A stretch of DNA of 33,925 bases from Actinomycetota bacterium (GCA_009711295.1 WLST01000013.1:1-33925), one strand, 5' to 3'; numbered from the stretch's first letter, positions 1-8,504 are shown. Numbers and translations: made by a program. Notes: generated by a model not told the origin, from the sequence alone.

Positions 1-813
1 ATACGACTGGTCTTTGTAGAAGCCCTTGGCTAAGCGCTTGAAGAAAATGAAAATGACGATGGTCCACAGGAATATAGAGCCACCCGTTTTCATGACGGCA
101 CCGGCTAATTGCTGGTCGGTTTCCACCGACAAACCCCAAACGCGAATAGGGATGTTGTAGTGCTTATAGACCGAGTCTTCAGCAAAGGTGAGCCACGCTG
201 CTGGCACGGTGGGCACCACCGACATGAGAAACAGATAAATAGTTTTTCCGGCATAGCCAATATGAAACTCTTTTGCAGGACTACAAATGGGCGACCACAT
301 ACAAAGAGCTGTGGTGACCACCAGAACATGCATGGCGTAGTGCAGCGGGCTATTTTCCGCACTTCGGTTGACCAAACCCGGAATGTGGGTGACCATGACC
401 ACCACGTTGAAAAGCAAACCCGCAACGATGGGCTTGCTTAGCCGCTTCACAAATCTGTAGGCCTTACCCTCGCCAATGACCGCACGAAAGAGCCACTCAG
501 GAATGGCAAGGAGAACAAGGGGTGGCACAAAATAGGCCAACACCATGTGTTGGAACATGTGCACTGAATATAAATATTCTTCACTGATGTCGTGCATCGG
601 CCAATCGGTCGCAAACCACAAGAGCCCGATTGCAGCAATAAATGCAGTCAAGTTCTTACGGGTAAGTACATGCTCGCCCACCCCAGCTTGTGGGCCAATG
701 ACTTTCACTGCATACGTATAGGCGCCAATGAGAAACGCTACGAGCAACCAAATTTCAGGGTGCGCTTGAAAGCGCCACGGATCTAGGAGCAGGTTGGCGG
801 CTTCGGCAATCAT
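1..813 (-). CDS. ctaG: Cytochrome c oxidase assembly factor CtaG/Caa3_CtaG family membrane protein (partial, continues past window start)
   Basis: Own translation of the minus strand from ATG (cat at 811-813): MIAEAANLLLDPWRFQAHPEIWLLVAFLIGAYTYAVKVIGPQ...DWPMHDISEEYLYSVHMFQHMVLAYFVPPLVLLAIPEWL...; open to position 1. Motifs (MHDISEEYLYSVHMFQHM, PP.L) are typical of Caa3_CtaG. Missing from the ORF track because no stop lies in the window. Confidence 0.85.
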   Translation of the reverse strand, partial: MIAEAANLLLDPWRFQAHPEIWLLVAFLIGAYTYAVKVIGPQAGVGEHVLTRKNLTAFIAAIGLLWFATDWPMHDISEEYLYSVHMFQHMVLAYFVPPLVLLAIPEWLFRAVIGEGKAYRFVKRLSKPIVAGLLFNVVVMVTHIPGLVNRSAENSPLHYAMHVLVVTTALCMWSPICSPAKEFHIGYAGKTIYLFLMSVVPTVPAAWLTFAEDSVYKHYNIPIRVWGLSVETDQQLAGAVMKTGGSIFLWTIVIFIFFKRLAKGFYKDQSY

Positions 814-832
814 GACGCCTCGGCTGTACTAG

Positions 833-1165
833 TTATGCCGCGAAGAACTTGAAACTTGCAAGGGCGATGACGTACACCATGACCGCAAGGAAAAGCCCCG
901 CATAAAAACAGAAGCTAAATAGTTTGTTGTCGAACTTCAAATGCATGAAGTATGAGACCACAACAAAAAACTTGACCACCATCAAAACAAGCAACACTGG
1001 CAAAAAGAGTGAGCCAAAGTCGACGTAGTACGTAGAAACTTCAAGACCAGTCATAGCAGCCAAAATGATTGCAATGCGGATGTAACCCGCATTGCTCATG
1101 CCGTGCTGCGCATGATCATCATGTGAGTGATCGTGTTCTGCGTGAGTTTCTGTTGCAACTGTCAT
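833..1165 (-). CDS. Cytochrome c oxidase subunit IV family protein (bacterial COX4-like) with His-rich N-terminus
   Basis: 110 aa ORF with three predicted TM segments; YFMHLKFDNKLFSFCFYAGLFLAVMVYVIAL pattern of prokaryotic COX4; directly downstream of ctaE. Confidence 0.8.
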   Translation of the reverse strand: MTVATETHAEHDHSHDDHAQHGMSNAGYIRIAIILAAMTGLEVSTYYVDFGSLFLPVLLVLMVVKFFVVVSYFMHLKFDNKLFSFCFYAGLFLAVMVYVIALASFKFFAA

Positions 1166-1192
1166 AGTGGAACCTTCGTTTGAGGGTGCGAG

Positions 1193-1804
1193 TTATGCCG
1201 GGATGAGATAGACGAGCGTGAAGATGACAATCCAGATCACGTCGACAAAGTGCCAATACAAACCAATGAGTTCTACAACTTCTGCTTTGTCGCCAGGGAC
1301 TGTGCTGCGCTTGATGATGCCCACGAGTGACATCAGCATGATGATTCCCACTGTTACGTGCACTCCGTGGAAACCGGTGAGCGTGTAAAAGCTTGAACCA
1401 AAGAGGCTGGTGGTGAAACCTAAGCCCTCGTTGTACATCGCTGTGAATTCGTATACCTGACCACCAACGAATGTTGCACCAAGAAGTGCGGTGACGGTGA
1501 GCCACAAGGTGGTGCCGCGGTCATCACGATTTTGCGCTGCAGAAACTGCAAGCACCATGGTGAGTGAACTCATGAGCAGAATGAAACTGCTCACCGAGGT
1601 GAACGGAATATCGAATACGTTGCCGGGGCGTGGCCCGATAGATACACGACCGCGATACAACATGTATGTGCTGATGAGGCCACCAAACAACAAGCACTCT
1701 GAGCCCAAGAAGAGCCACATTGCAACCTTGTTGTTTGACAAACCCGTTGAAGTGGTGTGTCCGTGTGTGCCGTGATCGGCTTCGTGAACTGCTACGTCAG
1801 ACAA
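1193..1804 (-). CDS. ctaE: Cytochrome c oxidase subunit III
   Basis: Contains GFHGVHVTVGIIML and YWHFVDVIWIVIFTLVYL. The listed ORF start (1921) runs far into ctaD; a TTG start at 1802-1804 (SDVAVHEADHG...) overlaps the ctaD stop by 8 bp and is more plausible. Confidence 0.9.
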   Translation of the reverse strand: MSDVAVHEADHGTHGHTTSTGLSNNKVAMWLFLGSECLLFGGLISTYMLYRGRVSIGPRPGNVFDIPFTSVSSFILLMSSLTMVLAVSAAQNRDDRGTTLWLTVTALLGATFVGGQVYEFTAMYNEGLGFTTSLFGSSFYTLTGFHGVHVTVGIIMLMSLVGIIKRSTVPGDKAEVVELIGLYWHFVDVIWIVIFTLVYLIPA

Positions 1805-3791
1805 GTGGAGCCAACTCCTTCGTGCTGTCTCCCGATGCGGGAGGATCGAAATCGGTTTCAGGTGCAGTTGATGGCTCAAGGGCCCAACCGAACATTGCCA
1901 ATACCAAGAAAATGCCGCCAACGATGGCTACTGGTATTGAGTAGATGACACCAATGGTGATGATGGGCAAAGTTGATGCGAGAACAATTGGCCAATACGA
2001 AGGTGATGGCATGTGGATGTGCTTGTCGGCGTGTGCCTCTTGATCGGCAAGAATTTCTTCAGCAGTAGCGATTTGCTTGTACTCATGCGTCACCGGGTCT
2101 TGCTCATACTTGCGATGGAAGAACTCATCGAGGTGATGCACGGTTGGAATGACATCGAAGTTGTGTTCCTTCGGTGGGCTGCTTGTCATCCACTCCAATG
2201 TACGTGCATCCCATGGGTCGAGCGGAGCGCGTTCTTTACTGCGGGCCGTTTTGATGACGTTGATGATGAAGAGCAAAATGCCCAACGACAAGACGAGCGA
2301 ACCAATTGAAGCAATGCGGTTCCAGAACGCAAGGTTGAAGAATCCTTCACCAGCTCGCGCTTCGGTCCATTGGTACATACGACGCGGTTGACCTTGGAGA
2401 CCCAAAATGTGCATCGGGCCAAAGGTCATGTTCATACCGATGACCATGAGCCAGAAGTTGGCCTTGCCCAATTTTTCATTGAGGGTCTTGCCAAACATTT
2501 TTGGCCACCAGTAGTAGAAACCAGAGAAGAGTCCGAACACTGCTCCACCAAATAGCACGTAGTGGAAGTGAGCAACGATGTAGTACGTATCGGTCTGTTG
2601 TGTGTCAGATGGTGCTACTGAGTGCGTAACACCCGACAATCCGCCAATGGTGAAAAGAACAATGAGACCTACCGCGAAATGCATTGCTGCAGTGAAACGC
2701 AACTTGCCGCCCCACAAAGTGAGAGTCCAGTTCACGATTTTTACACCCGTAGGAATAGCAATAGCCATAGTGGAAATGGAGAACACCGCCACCGATACGG
2801 GCCCGAGTCCGGAAGCAAACATGTGGTGAGCCCATACGCCCCAACCAACGAAACCGATTGCTGCACCAGAGAACACCACGAATGGATATCCGAAGAGTGG
2901 CTTCTTCGCGAACACAGGAAGCACTTCAGAGATGATGCCGAAGCTCGGCAGAATGAGGATGTACACCTCGGGGTGTCCGAAGATCCAGAACAAGTGCTGC
3001 CAAAGAAGTGGGTCGGCACCTGCTGATACATCGAAGAACGTTGCTCCGAAGTTGCGTTGGAAACTTAAGAGGAAAAGCGCCACGGTAATAACTGGCACTG
3101 CGAACAACAAGAGGAATTGCACAACCAGCTGGAGCCAGGTGAATACTGGCATCTTCATAAGGCTCATTCCCGGAGCGCGCATGTTCAATACCGTCACGAT
3201 GAGGTTGATTGCACCAGTTAACGAGGCAATACCTGCAATTTGTAGACCCAGTGACCAGAAGTCAACACCATGGGATGGTGAGAAAATGGGGCCAGAGTTC
3301 GGTGCGTACATGAACCAGCCACCATCGGCAGCGCCGCCAAAGAACCACGACAAGTTAATGAAAATACCGCCACCCAGAATGCACCAGAAACCAAATGCAT
3401 TCATTCGCGGGAAGGCAACGTCACGAGCACCAATTTGCAGAGGAATGAAATAGTTTGCAAAGGCCGCGGCCATGGGCATCACGAAAAGGAACACCATGGT
3501 GGTGGCATGCATGGTGAACATTTGGTTGTACACACTCGCGCTCAACACCTTGCCCTCTGGTGCAGCAAGTTGAAGACGAATAAGAACAGCTTCAATTCCA
3601 CCTAAGACGAAAAAGAACATCGCCATGACGCCATACATAATGCCGAGCTTTTTGTGGTCGACCGTAAAGAGCCAAGACTTCCACCCTGTTGTTGACACAG
3701 GACGCTTGAAGCCTCCTTGTGCACGCGTAGGTGTAGCAGGTGGTGCGAGTTCCACACCTCCGGCTGTAGTTGGTCGTTCAATTATTGCCAT
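1797..3791 (-). CDS. ctaD: Cytochrome c oxidase subunit I with C-terminal extension
   Basis: 664 aa; all canonical ligands present: FTMHATTM (heme a), GHPEVY and WAHHM (CuB), HFHYV (heme a3/a). C-terminal ~70 aa extension carries an additional hydrophobic segment. Confidence 0.97.
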   Translation of the reverse strand: MAIIERPTTAGGVELAPPATPTRAQGGFKRPVSTTGWKSWLFTVDHKKLGIMYGVMAMFFFVLGGIEAVLIRLQLAAPEGKVLSASVYNQMFTMHATTMVFLFVMPMAAAFANYFIPLQIGARDVAFPRMNAFGFWCILGGGIFINLSWFFGGAADGGWFMYAPNSGPIFSPSHGVDFWSLGLQIAGIASLTGAINLIVTVLNMRAPGMSLMKMPVFTWLQLVVQFLLLFAVPVITVALFLLSFQRNFGATFFDVSAGADPLLWQHLFWIFGHPEVYILILPSFGIISEVLPVFAKKPLFGYPFVVFSGAAIGFVGWGVWAHHMFASGLGPVSVAVFSISTMAIAIPTGVKIVNWTLTLWGGKLRFTAAMHFAVGLIVLFTIGGLSGVTHSVAPSDTQQTDTYYIVAHFHYVLFGGAVFGLFSGFYYWWPKMFGKTLNEKLGKANFWLMVIGMNMTFGPMHILGLQGQPRRMYQWTEARAGEGFFNLAFWNRIASIGSLVLSLGILLFIINVIKTARSKERAPLDPWDARTLEWMTSSPPKEHNFDVIPTVHHLDEFFHRKYEQDPVTHEYKQIATAEEILADQEAHADKHIHMPSPSYWPIVLASTLPIITIGVIYSIPVAIVGGIFLVLAMFGWALEPSTAPETDFDPPASGDSTKELAPLV

Positions 3792-3806
3792 GTCAGCGTG
3801 CTCCGA

Positions 3807-5006
3807 TCACTTCAGTGTGGAGAGGTAAGCCACAAGTTTGTCGATGTCGTCCTCTGTGAGTCCGAGATTCGGCATACCGCGGTATTTACCATTGGTGGGT
3901 GTGAGTTTTGTTGGGTCTGCATACATCGGCTTCATTGCCGGTGCATTGCGTAACCAACGTCGTAGATCTGTTTGATTGAGGCATTCTTCGCTCACACCAG
4001 CAAGATATTTCTTGCCGACTGTTTCGCTACTTGCACCCCAAACGTCTGCGCGGCATTTCTGCGAAAGAAGATCCCAAGAAGCGCCTGCAAAAGTGTTGCG
4101 CGACATGAGGTGCGTGAGGTTTGGTGCGGCACCTGACCATACGTTTTCATCTGGTGCAGCAATTGCTGGTGTGCCGTCGGCCTTTTTCAGCCCGTTCACT
4201 TGGTGACAACGTACGCACTGGTTGAGGAAGACCGCTTCGCCTTCTTTCGCAAGAGTATTTTCTGCAGGAGACTTCGCATCGGTGAGTTGATTTGCCACCC
4301 AAGCAGCGAAATCTTCTTTGCTCAACGCCACTGTTTCCATGCGCATGTTTGCATGCGACAGACCACAGAACTCTGTGCACTGACCGGCATAAATACCTGG
4401 CTCGTCGGCATCGATACGCAACGTATGCACACGACCCGGCACCGCATCACGCTTACCGTTTAATGCAGGAATCCAGTATGAGTGAATAACGTCGCGGCTT
4501 GTTTCGCGAAGAAGCACCTTCGTACCGACGGGAATGATCATTTGACCCGAAGTAATGATGGGTTTGTCGATACCAAGTTCTGGTTGTGCGGGGTAGTCAT
4601 ATTCCCACCACCACTGCTGGCCGGTGACATTGACCACCATTTGTGTGTCGCTGGTCTTTGACAAGTCGAACACTGTGCGGAAAGTGAAGACGCCCACGCC
4701 GGCCAAAATGAGAGCCGGCAAAATGGTCATGCCAATTTCAAGAGCTGGCTTACCGTGAGTTTGTTCTGGCATTGCTTGGCCGCGGTCGCGGAACTTGATA
4801 ATGCAATACACCACGACACAAGTAACAATGACGCCGATGACTCCTGCAATAGCAAATACAGGCTGTTGCAGATCGTCAATGGTTTTTGCGTTAGTGCCCT
4901 TTGGCTGCCAGGTGTCTTGCGGTGCATCTTTCGCACAACCTGCAAGAAATGCAGTTGCAGCGAGTCCACTCACGCCAGCAGCAATACGACGAATTTTTGT
5001 GCTCAT
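3807..5006 (-). CDS. ctaC: Cytochrome c oxidase subunit II, lipoprotein-like signal, fused C-terminal cytochrome c domain
   Basis: Lipobox-like FLAGC; CuA motif GQCTEFCGLSHANM; C-terminal CVRCH heme c motif and a downstream Met (RGMPNLGL). Confidence 0.95.
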   Translation of the reverse strand: MSTKIRRIAAGVSGLAATAFLAGCAKDAPQDTWQPKGTNAKTIDDLQQPVFAIAGVIGVIVTCVVVYCIIKFRDRGQAMPEQTHGKPALEIGMTILPALILAGVGVFTFRTVFDLSKTSDTQMVVNVTGQQWWWEYDYPAQPELGIDKPIITSGQMIIPVGTKVLLRETSRDVIHSYWIPALNGKRDAVPGRVHTLRIDADEPGIYAGQCTEFCGLSHANMRMETVALSKEDFAAWVANQLTDAKSPAENTLAKEGEAVFLNQCVRCHQVNGLKKADGTPAIAAPDENVWSGAAPNLTHLMSRNTFAGASWDLLSQKCRADVWGASSETVGKKYLAGVSEECLNQTDLRRWLRNAPAMKPMYADPTKLTPTNGKYRGMPNLGLTEDDIDKLVAYLSTLK

Positions 5007-5008
5007 GA

Positions 5009-6136
5009 TTAAGGCACCATTATTTCTATTGATTGACCTTCAAGGCCAGGAACAGTCAGGGTGTACGGCTTGTCAGACGCCATTGATGGCTTGGCAATTT
5101 TAAATGTGAGCGCTTGCTCATGGTCTTTGCCAATCATTTGTGTGCAGTCAAGAACTTCTTCCACAACGCCATCTTGCACTGCTTTTGTTCCGAGGAACGC
5201 AGTGAGCCGCGCTTCTTCATTATCTTTATTGCGGAAAATGATGGTGGCGCTGTTTGAGCGCGGGAAAGTGATGGTTTGCGTCACCTTGTCGAGGCCAAGT
5301 TCACGAGCCGTCAGTTTGCCGTCGCGCAACTCAACAGTCGCTACTGGGTTGGAGCGCAATGAGATGGTGCCCTCTGACAAATGATCGAAGTGTTCATCCA
5401 CCTCTTCACCACATTCTTTGTGGCTGAAGTGATCTTCTTCGTTTGCTACTACTAAGTCGGTGCGCTTGCCATTAGTTGCAGCAGCGATGCCGCTGGCTGC
5501 GACACCCACAGCACTAACAACACAGATACCAACGACCAAAGTCTTCTTGAGATTTGGCTTCAGAGCAAAAATGGAACCAACGAACAAAACGACGGCTCCG
5601 GCAATGATGAAAATAATTGCGCCTGCGTCTCGCGAGACCGCCAACATCACACGTGAGAAGGACAAAATGACGATGCCTAATCCAACGAGCGCCAACACGG
5701 GAAATTCAATGGGATGCAACATGCGTCCACGAAGTGATGCGTTGTACACCTTGTCGCTTGATGCGCCTTCGCTCCACGATTGGATAAGCCATTCCACACC
5801 TGCTGCTAAAAGCGCAATGAGACCAAGGAAGAAAACAATGGGATGTGTAATGAGACCCGCTACGACACCAACAAAACCAACAGTGGCGATGAGCGGCCAC
5901 AAACTTGCCGTGAGTTGTTCTGCGCTTGCAGGTGCATCGGCGGCGCCAACAGCAACTTCACCATCGCGGTTGAAAAGCGACAAACCAGCAAGAAGTGCTG
6001 TTGCGGCGGCAATAGACAACAATGCAACAGCGCCACCTACAGAGTTGTCGACGAGCGCAACATAAATGACACAGACAGCAATAGAGAACCCTGTGAGTCC
6101 GAGGAAAAGTTTTGAACCAGGCGTAAACATCGTCAA
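5009..6136 (-). CDS. Multi-TM protein: CtaF-like N-terminus plus C-terminal degenerate cupredoxin-like domain
   Basis: 375 aa, about 7 hydrophobic segments, then a His/Cys/acid-rich linker (EEDHFSHKECGEEVDEHFDH) and a beta-rich tail (ITFPRSNSATIIFRNKDNEEARLTAFLG...PYTLTVPGLEGQSIEIMVP). No CxxxC CuA motif. 2 bp from ctaC, 1 bp from the upstream gene. Confidence 0.6.
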   Translation of the reverse strand: MTMFTPGSKLFLGLTGFSIAVCVIYVALVDNSVGGAVALLSIAAATALLAGLSLFNRDGEVAVGAADAPASAEQLTASLWPLIATVGFVGVVAGLITHPIVFFLGLIALLAAGVEWLIQSWSEGASSDKVYNASLRGRMLHPIEFPVLALVGLGIVILSFSRVMLAVSRDAGAIIFIIAGAVVLFVGSIFALKPNLKKTLVVGICVVSAVGVAASGIAAATNGKRTDLVVANEEDHFSHKECGEEVDEHFDHLSEGTISLRSNPVATVELRDGKLTARELGLDKVTQTITFPRSNSATIIFRNKDNEEARLTAFLGTKAVQDGVVEEVLDCTQMIGKDHEQALTFKIAKPSMASDKPYTLTVPGLEGQSIEIMVP

Positions 6137-6137
6137 C

Positions 6138-6743
6138 CTATTTCTGCACGAAGACTACGAACCACACTGCGGCATACGCTGCAGCGAGGAAATACCAATA
6201 CAACGCATGTGCATTTAGAAGATCGGTGTTCGTTGCGCGACCACCAATGCTTTTAAAGAGAGATGCAACCGTGAACACAAGACCAGACACAATGAGCACA
6301 GTAAGCGTGCCGACAATTGCGTAGAACATTGATTCGTACGCACCCGATGCAACGCCCACATTGAACTGCACGAAAATGGCAGCTTGAGCATTGAGAATGG
6401 CGATACCGAAAAGAAGTGTGAGACCAAGTGCTGCAACAACGTGCTTCGAGTCGCCACGACGAGCGGCATACGCAGCCCACTGCACCATGATGCACATCAC
6501 CACGAATGACAAGATGCCGACGTTGGTGACCACTTCAGGCATTGCAAGATCGGCAGGTAGCCAATCTTTGATTTGATACAAGCCATCAGAAGAGAGTCGC
6601 GTTGGAGCTGCTGCACGGAAACGCAACCACACCGACAACATGCCGCCAATGAGCATTGCTCCGGCAGCTACTGCGACGCCGGTGCTGACCATGAGCTGGC
6701 GACGAGGTGCGGGGCGTGGCCCAGCGGGAAGTGCGTAGGTCAT
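6138..6743 (-). CDS. Divergent heme-copper oxidase subunit III-like membrane protein
   Basis: Start MTYALPAGPRPAPRR at 6741-6743 overlaps the upstream ORF stop (ATGA-type). Five or so TM segments; C-terminal ALYWYFLAAAYAAVWFVVFVQK resembles GLYWHFVDVIWIVIFTLVYL of CtaE. Confidence 0.7.
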   Translation of the reverse strand: MTYALPAGPRPAPRRQLMVSTGVAVAAGAMLIGGMLSVWLRFRAAAPTRLSSDGLYQIKDWLPADLAMPEVVTNVGILSFVVMCIMVQWAAYAARRGDSKHVVAALGLTLLFGIAILNAQAAIFVQFNVGVASGAYESMFYAIVGTLTVLIVSGLVFTVASLFKSIGGRATNTDLLNAHALYWYFLAAAYAAVWFVVFVQK

Positions 6744-8368
6744 TTCTGTCCTCCTGCAGGCTTGATATCGAGAAGTGGTTCTGCACTTGCAACAGTTGGT
6801 GTTGATACAAAGTTGTTCGATGGTGCTGGTGATGCCACCGACCACTCAAGGCTTTGCGCATCCCATGGGTCGTCGCCTGCTGCTTCACCCGAAGTGAAAG
6901 CACGCAACGCAGTGAGAACAAAAAGAAGTACTGCCACTGCAACGAGTGCGTGGCCAGCGGCCGAAGCCGTATTCCATAATTCTTGTGGTCCGCTGTACGA
7001 GAAATCGTTCGCAACGCCAGCTGGCTGATTCGCGAAGCCGGCGATGTACATCGGCAATGCTGCAAGCACTGTTCCTAAAAAGGCAAGGCCACTGATGCCG
7101 AGCACAGCTGATGACGGTAAAACGCGGCCCCAAAGTTTTGGACCCCAATAGGAAATTGCTGCGAGCCCAATGAGCAACGCGCCATAACCCACGTAAATGA
7201 ATTCGCCTTCTTCAAAAACTGTTCCGACAAGTTGTGCTGGGCCAAAGAGTGAAACAAGATGCCCCACCATGCCGGTGAGGATCATGCCAAGACCAAGAAG
7301 TGCTGGTGCCATTGCAGGAACCAAACGTGGCTTGCCTTGTGCAATACCCAGCAACGAAACACCCAACACCACAAGCACACCAAGAAGTGGCAAGGCGTTG
7401 AAGATGAGGAACGGAACGAGTTCTTTAACTTTGTCGCTGGCACTGGTGTTGGTCCAGGTCACTGCATGTTGAATTTGTGTTGCGCCACCGAGTGCGGCAA
7501 CAGAAACAATGGCGATACCGGTGAGCAAAACGGGACGCAATACTTGGCGCTTGCCACTGACCACCGCAGCAATTTCTGCAAGAACTCCGGCACCCATTGC
7601 AACATAAACGTAGGTCTGTGGTTGTGTCAGTGACCAACCCATCCAATCAGAAATTCCTTTGTTGCCACCGAAAACGACGCGCGCGTAATGATGATCAACA
7701 TAGAGATACACAAGCGTTCCGAGTAGCACTGGCAATGTCAGCACTAATGCAACTCCACCGGTGAGTGCAGACCATGATGTCATGGGTACGCGAAGAAGTG
7801 ACATACCAGGGGCACGACTGGTGAGCACCGTTGTCACAACAGAAACTGCAGCTGCAAGTGCACCAATGACGGCAATACCGATACCAAGCAAAAATAAGTC
7901 GACCATTTTGGCGTTTCCGCCACCAGGGCCACCATTTGCAATGGTGGAACCAACTGCTAGCCCAAGACCAGCAAGCCACATCCAGAAACCGAACATTGCG
8001 CTACGTGCGAAGGCAATCGTTTTTGCACCAACTTGGAGTGGAACAACAGCAATAGCAACGCCGAGAAGTAGCGGCAACATCACACCGAAGGAAATCCCTA
8101 TTCGGTAGAGAGAGAAAATTTGCGTGACAGAGTCTTTATCTAAAATTGAATAGCCCGTTGCGGTGATGCGCTCAACGCCAACAACTGCGCCAAGTGCCGC
8201 TGCTGCAATTGCAATGAGCAATGCGCAACCAATGAAGAGGCGGCCAATACGTTTGTGGTCGGTCGTGGTAGCCCAAGCAGCGACGCCCACTAAAAAAGCG
8301 CCAAGGGCACTGTCGCTAGAAGTGGCGTGCACCTGAGTACCAGATGCATGCGTTTCGATCGTGGTCAT
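6740..8368 (-). CDS. Heme-copper oxidase subunit I paralog lacking the metal-ligand histidines
   Basis: 542 aa; aligns by eye to the window's own CtaD at TTDHKRIGRLF, VPLQVGAKTIAF, SRAPGMSLLRVPMTSW, YWGPKLWGR, DPWDAQSLEWSVASPAPSNNF, but the ligand positions are substituted (see findings). Confidence 0.85.
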   Translation of the reverse strand: MTTIETHASGTQVHATSSDSALGAFLVGVAAWATTTDHKRIGRLFIGCALLIAIAAAALGAVVGVERITATGYSILDKDSVTQIFSLYRIGISFGVMLPLLLGVAIAVVPLQVGAKTIAFARSAMFGFWMWLAGLGLAVGSTIANGGPGGGNAKMVDLFLLGIGIAVIGALAAAVSVVTTVLTSRAPGMSLLRVPMTSWSALTGGVALVLTLPVLLGTLVYLYVDHHYARVVFGGNKGISDWMGWSLTQPQTYVYVAMGAGVLAEIAAVVSGKRQVLRPVLLTGIAIVSVAALGGATQIQHAVTWTNTSASDKVKELVPFLIFNALPLLGVLVVLGVSLLGIAQGKPRLVPAMAPALLGLGMILTGMVGHLVSLFGPAQLVGTVFEEGEFIYVGYGALLIGLAAISYWGPKLWGRVLPSSAVLGISGLAFLGTVLAALPMYIAGFANQPAGVANDFSYSGPQELWNTASAAGHALVAVAVLLFVLTALRAFTSGEAAGDDPWDAQSLEWSVASPAPSNNFVSTPTVASAEPLLDIKPAGGQK

Positions 8369-8504
8369 GGAGGGCTTTCTTTCTCGGAAATGACGTTACG
8401 AGATTACCTACCTGCGAGAGTCAGGAGGTAAATCAAGAGTCTTTGTGGGTTTGTGATTTCACAGCGGGCAAAACCTGCTGCACCTCAACTGTAGGCGACG
8501 CGCC

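Noticed and set aside
105-786. Small ORFs 105-425(-), 109-441(+), 447-638(-), 592-786(+)
   Set aside because: They lie in alternative frames over the CtaG coding frame, which reads open from 813 to 1 and has clear family motifs.
2622-3453. Long + strand ORFs (134 and 173 aa) antisense to ctaD
   Set aside because: Antisense shadows of a highly conserved gene with low-complexity composition and no recognisable motif.
5460-6065. 201-aa + strand ORF antisense to the 5009-6136 gene
   Set aside because: Composition (Thr/Ala/Pro/Asn rich) is typical of an antisense frame of a hydrophobic coding sequence; the minus frame is operon-consistent.
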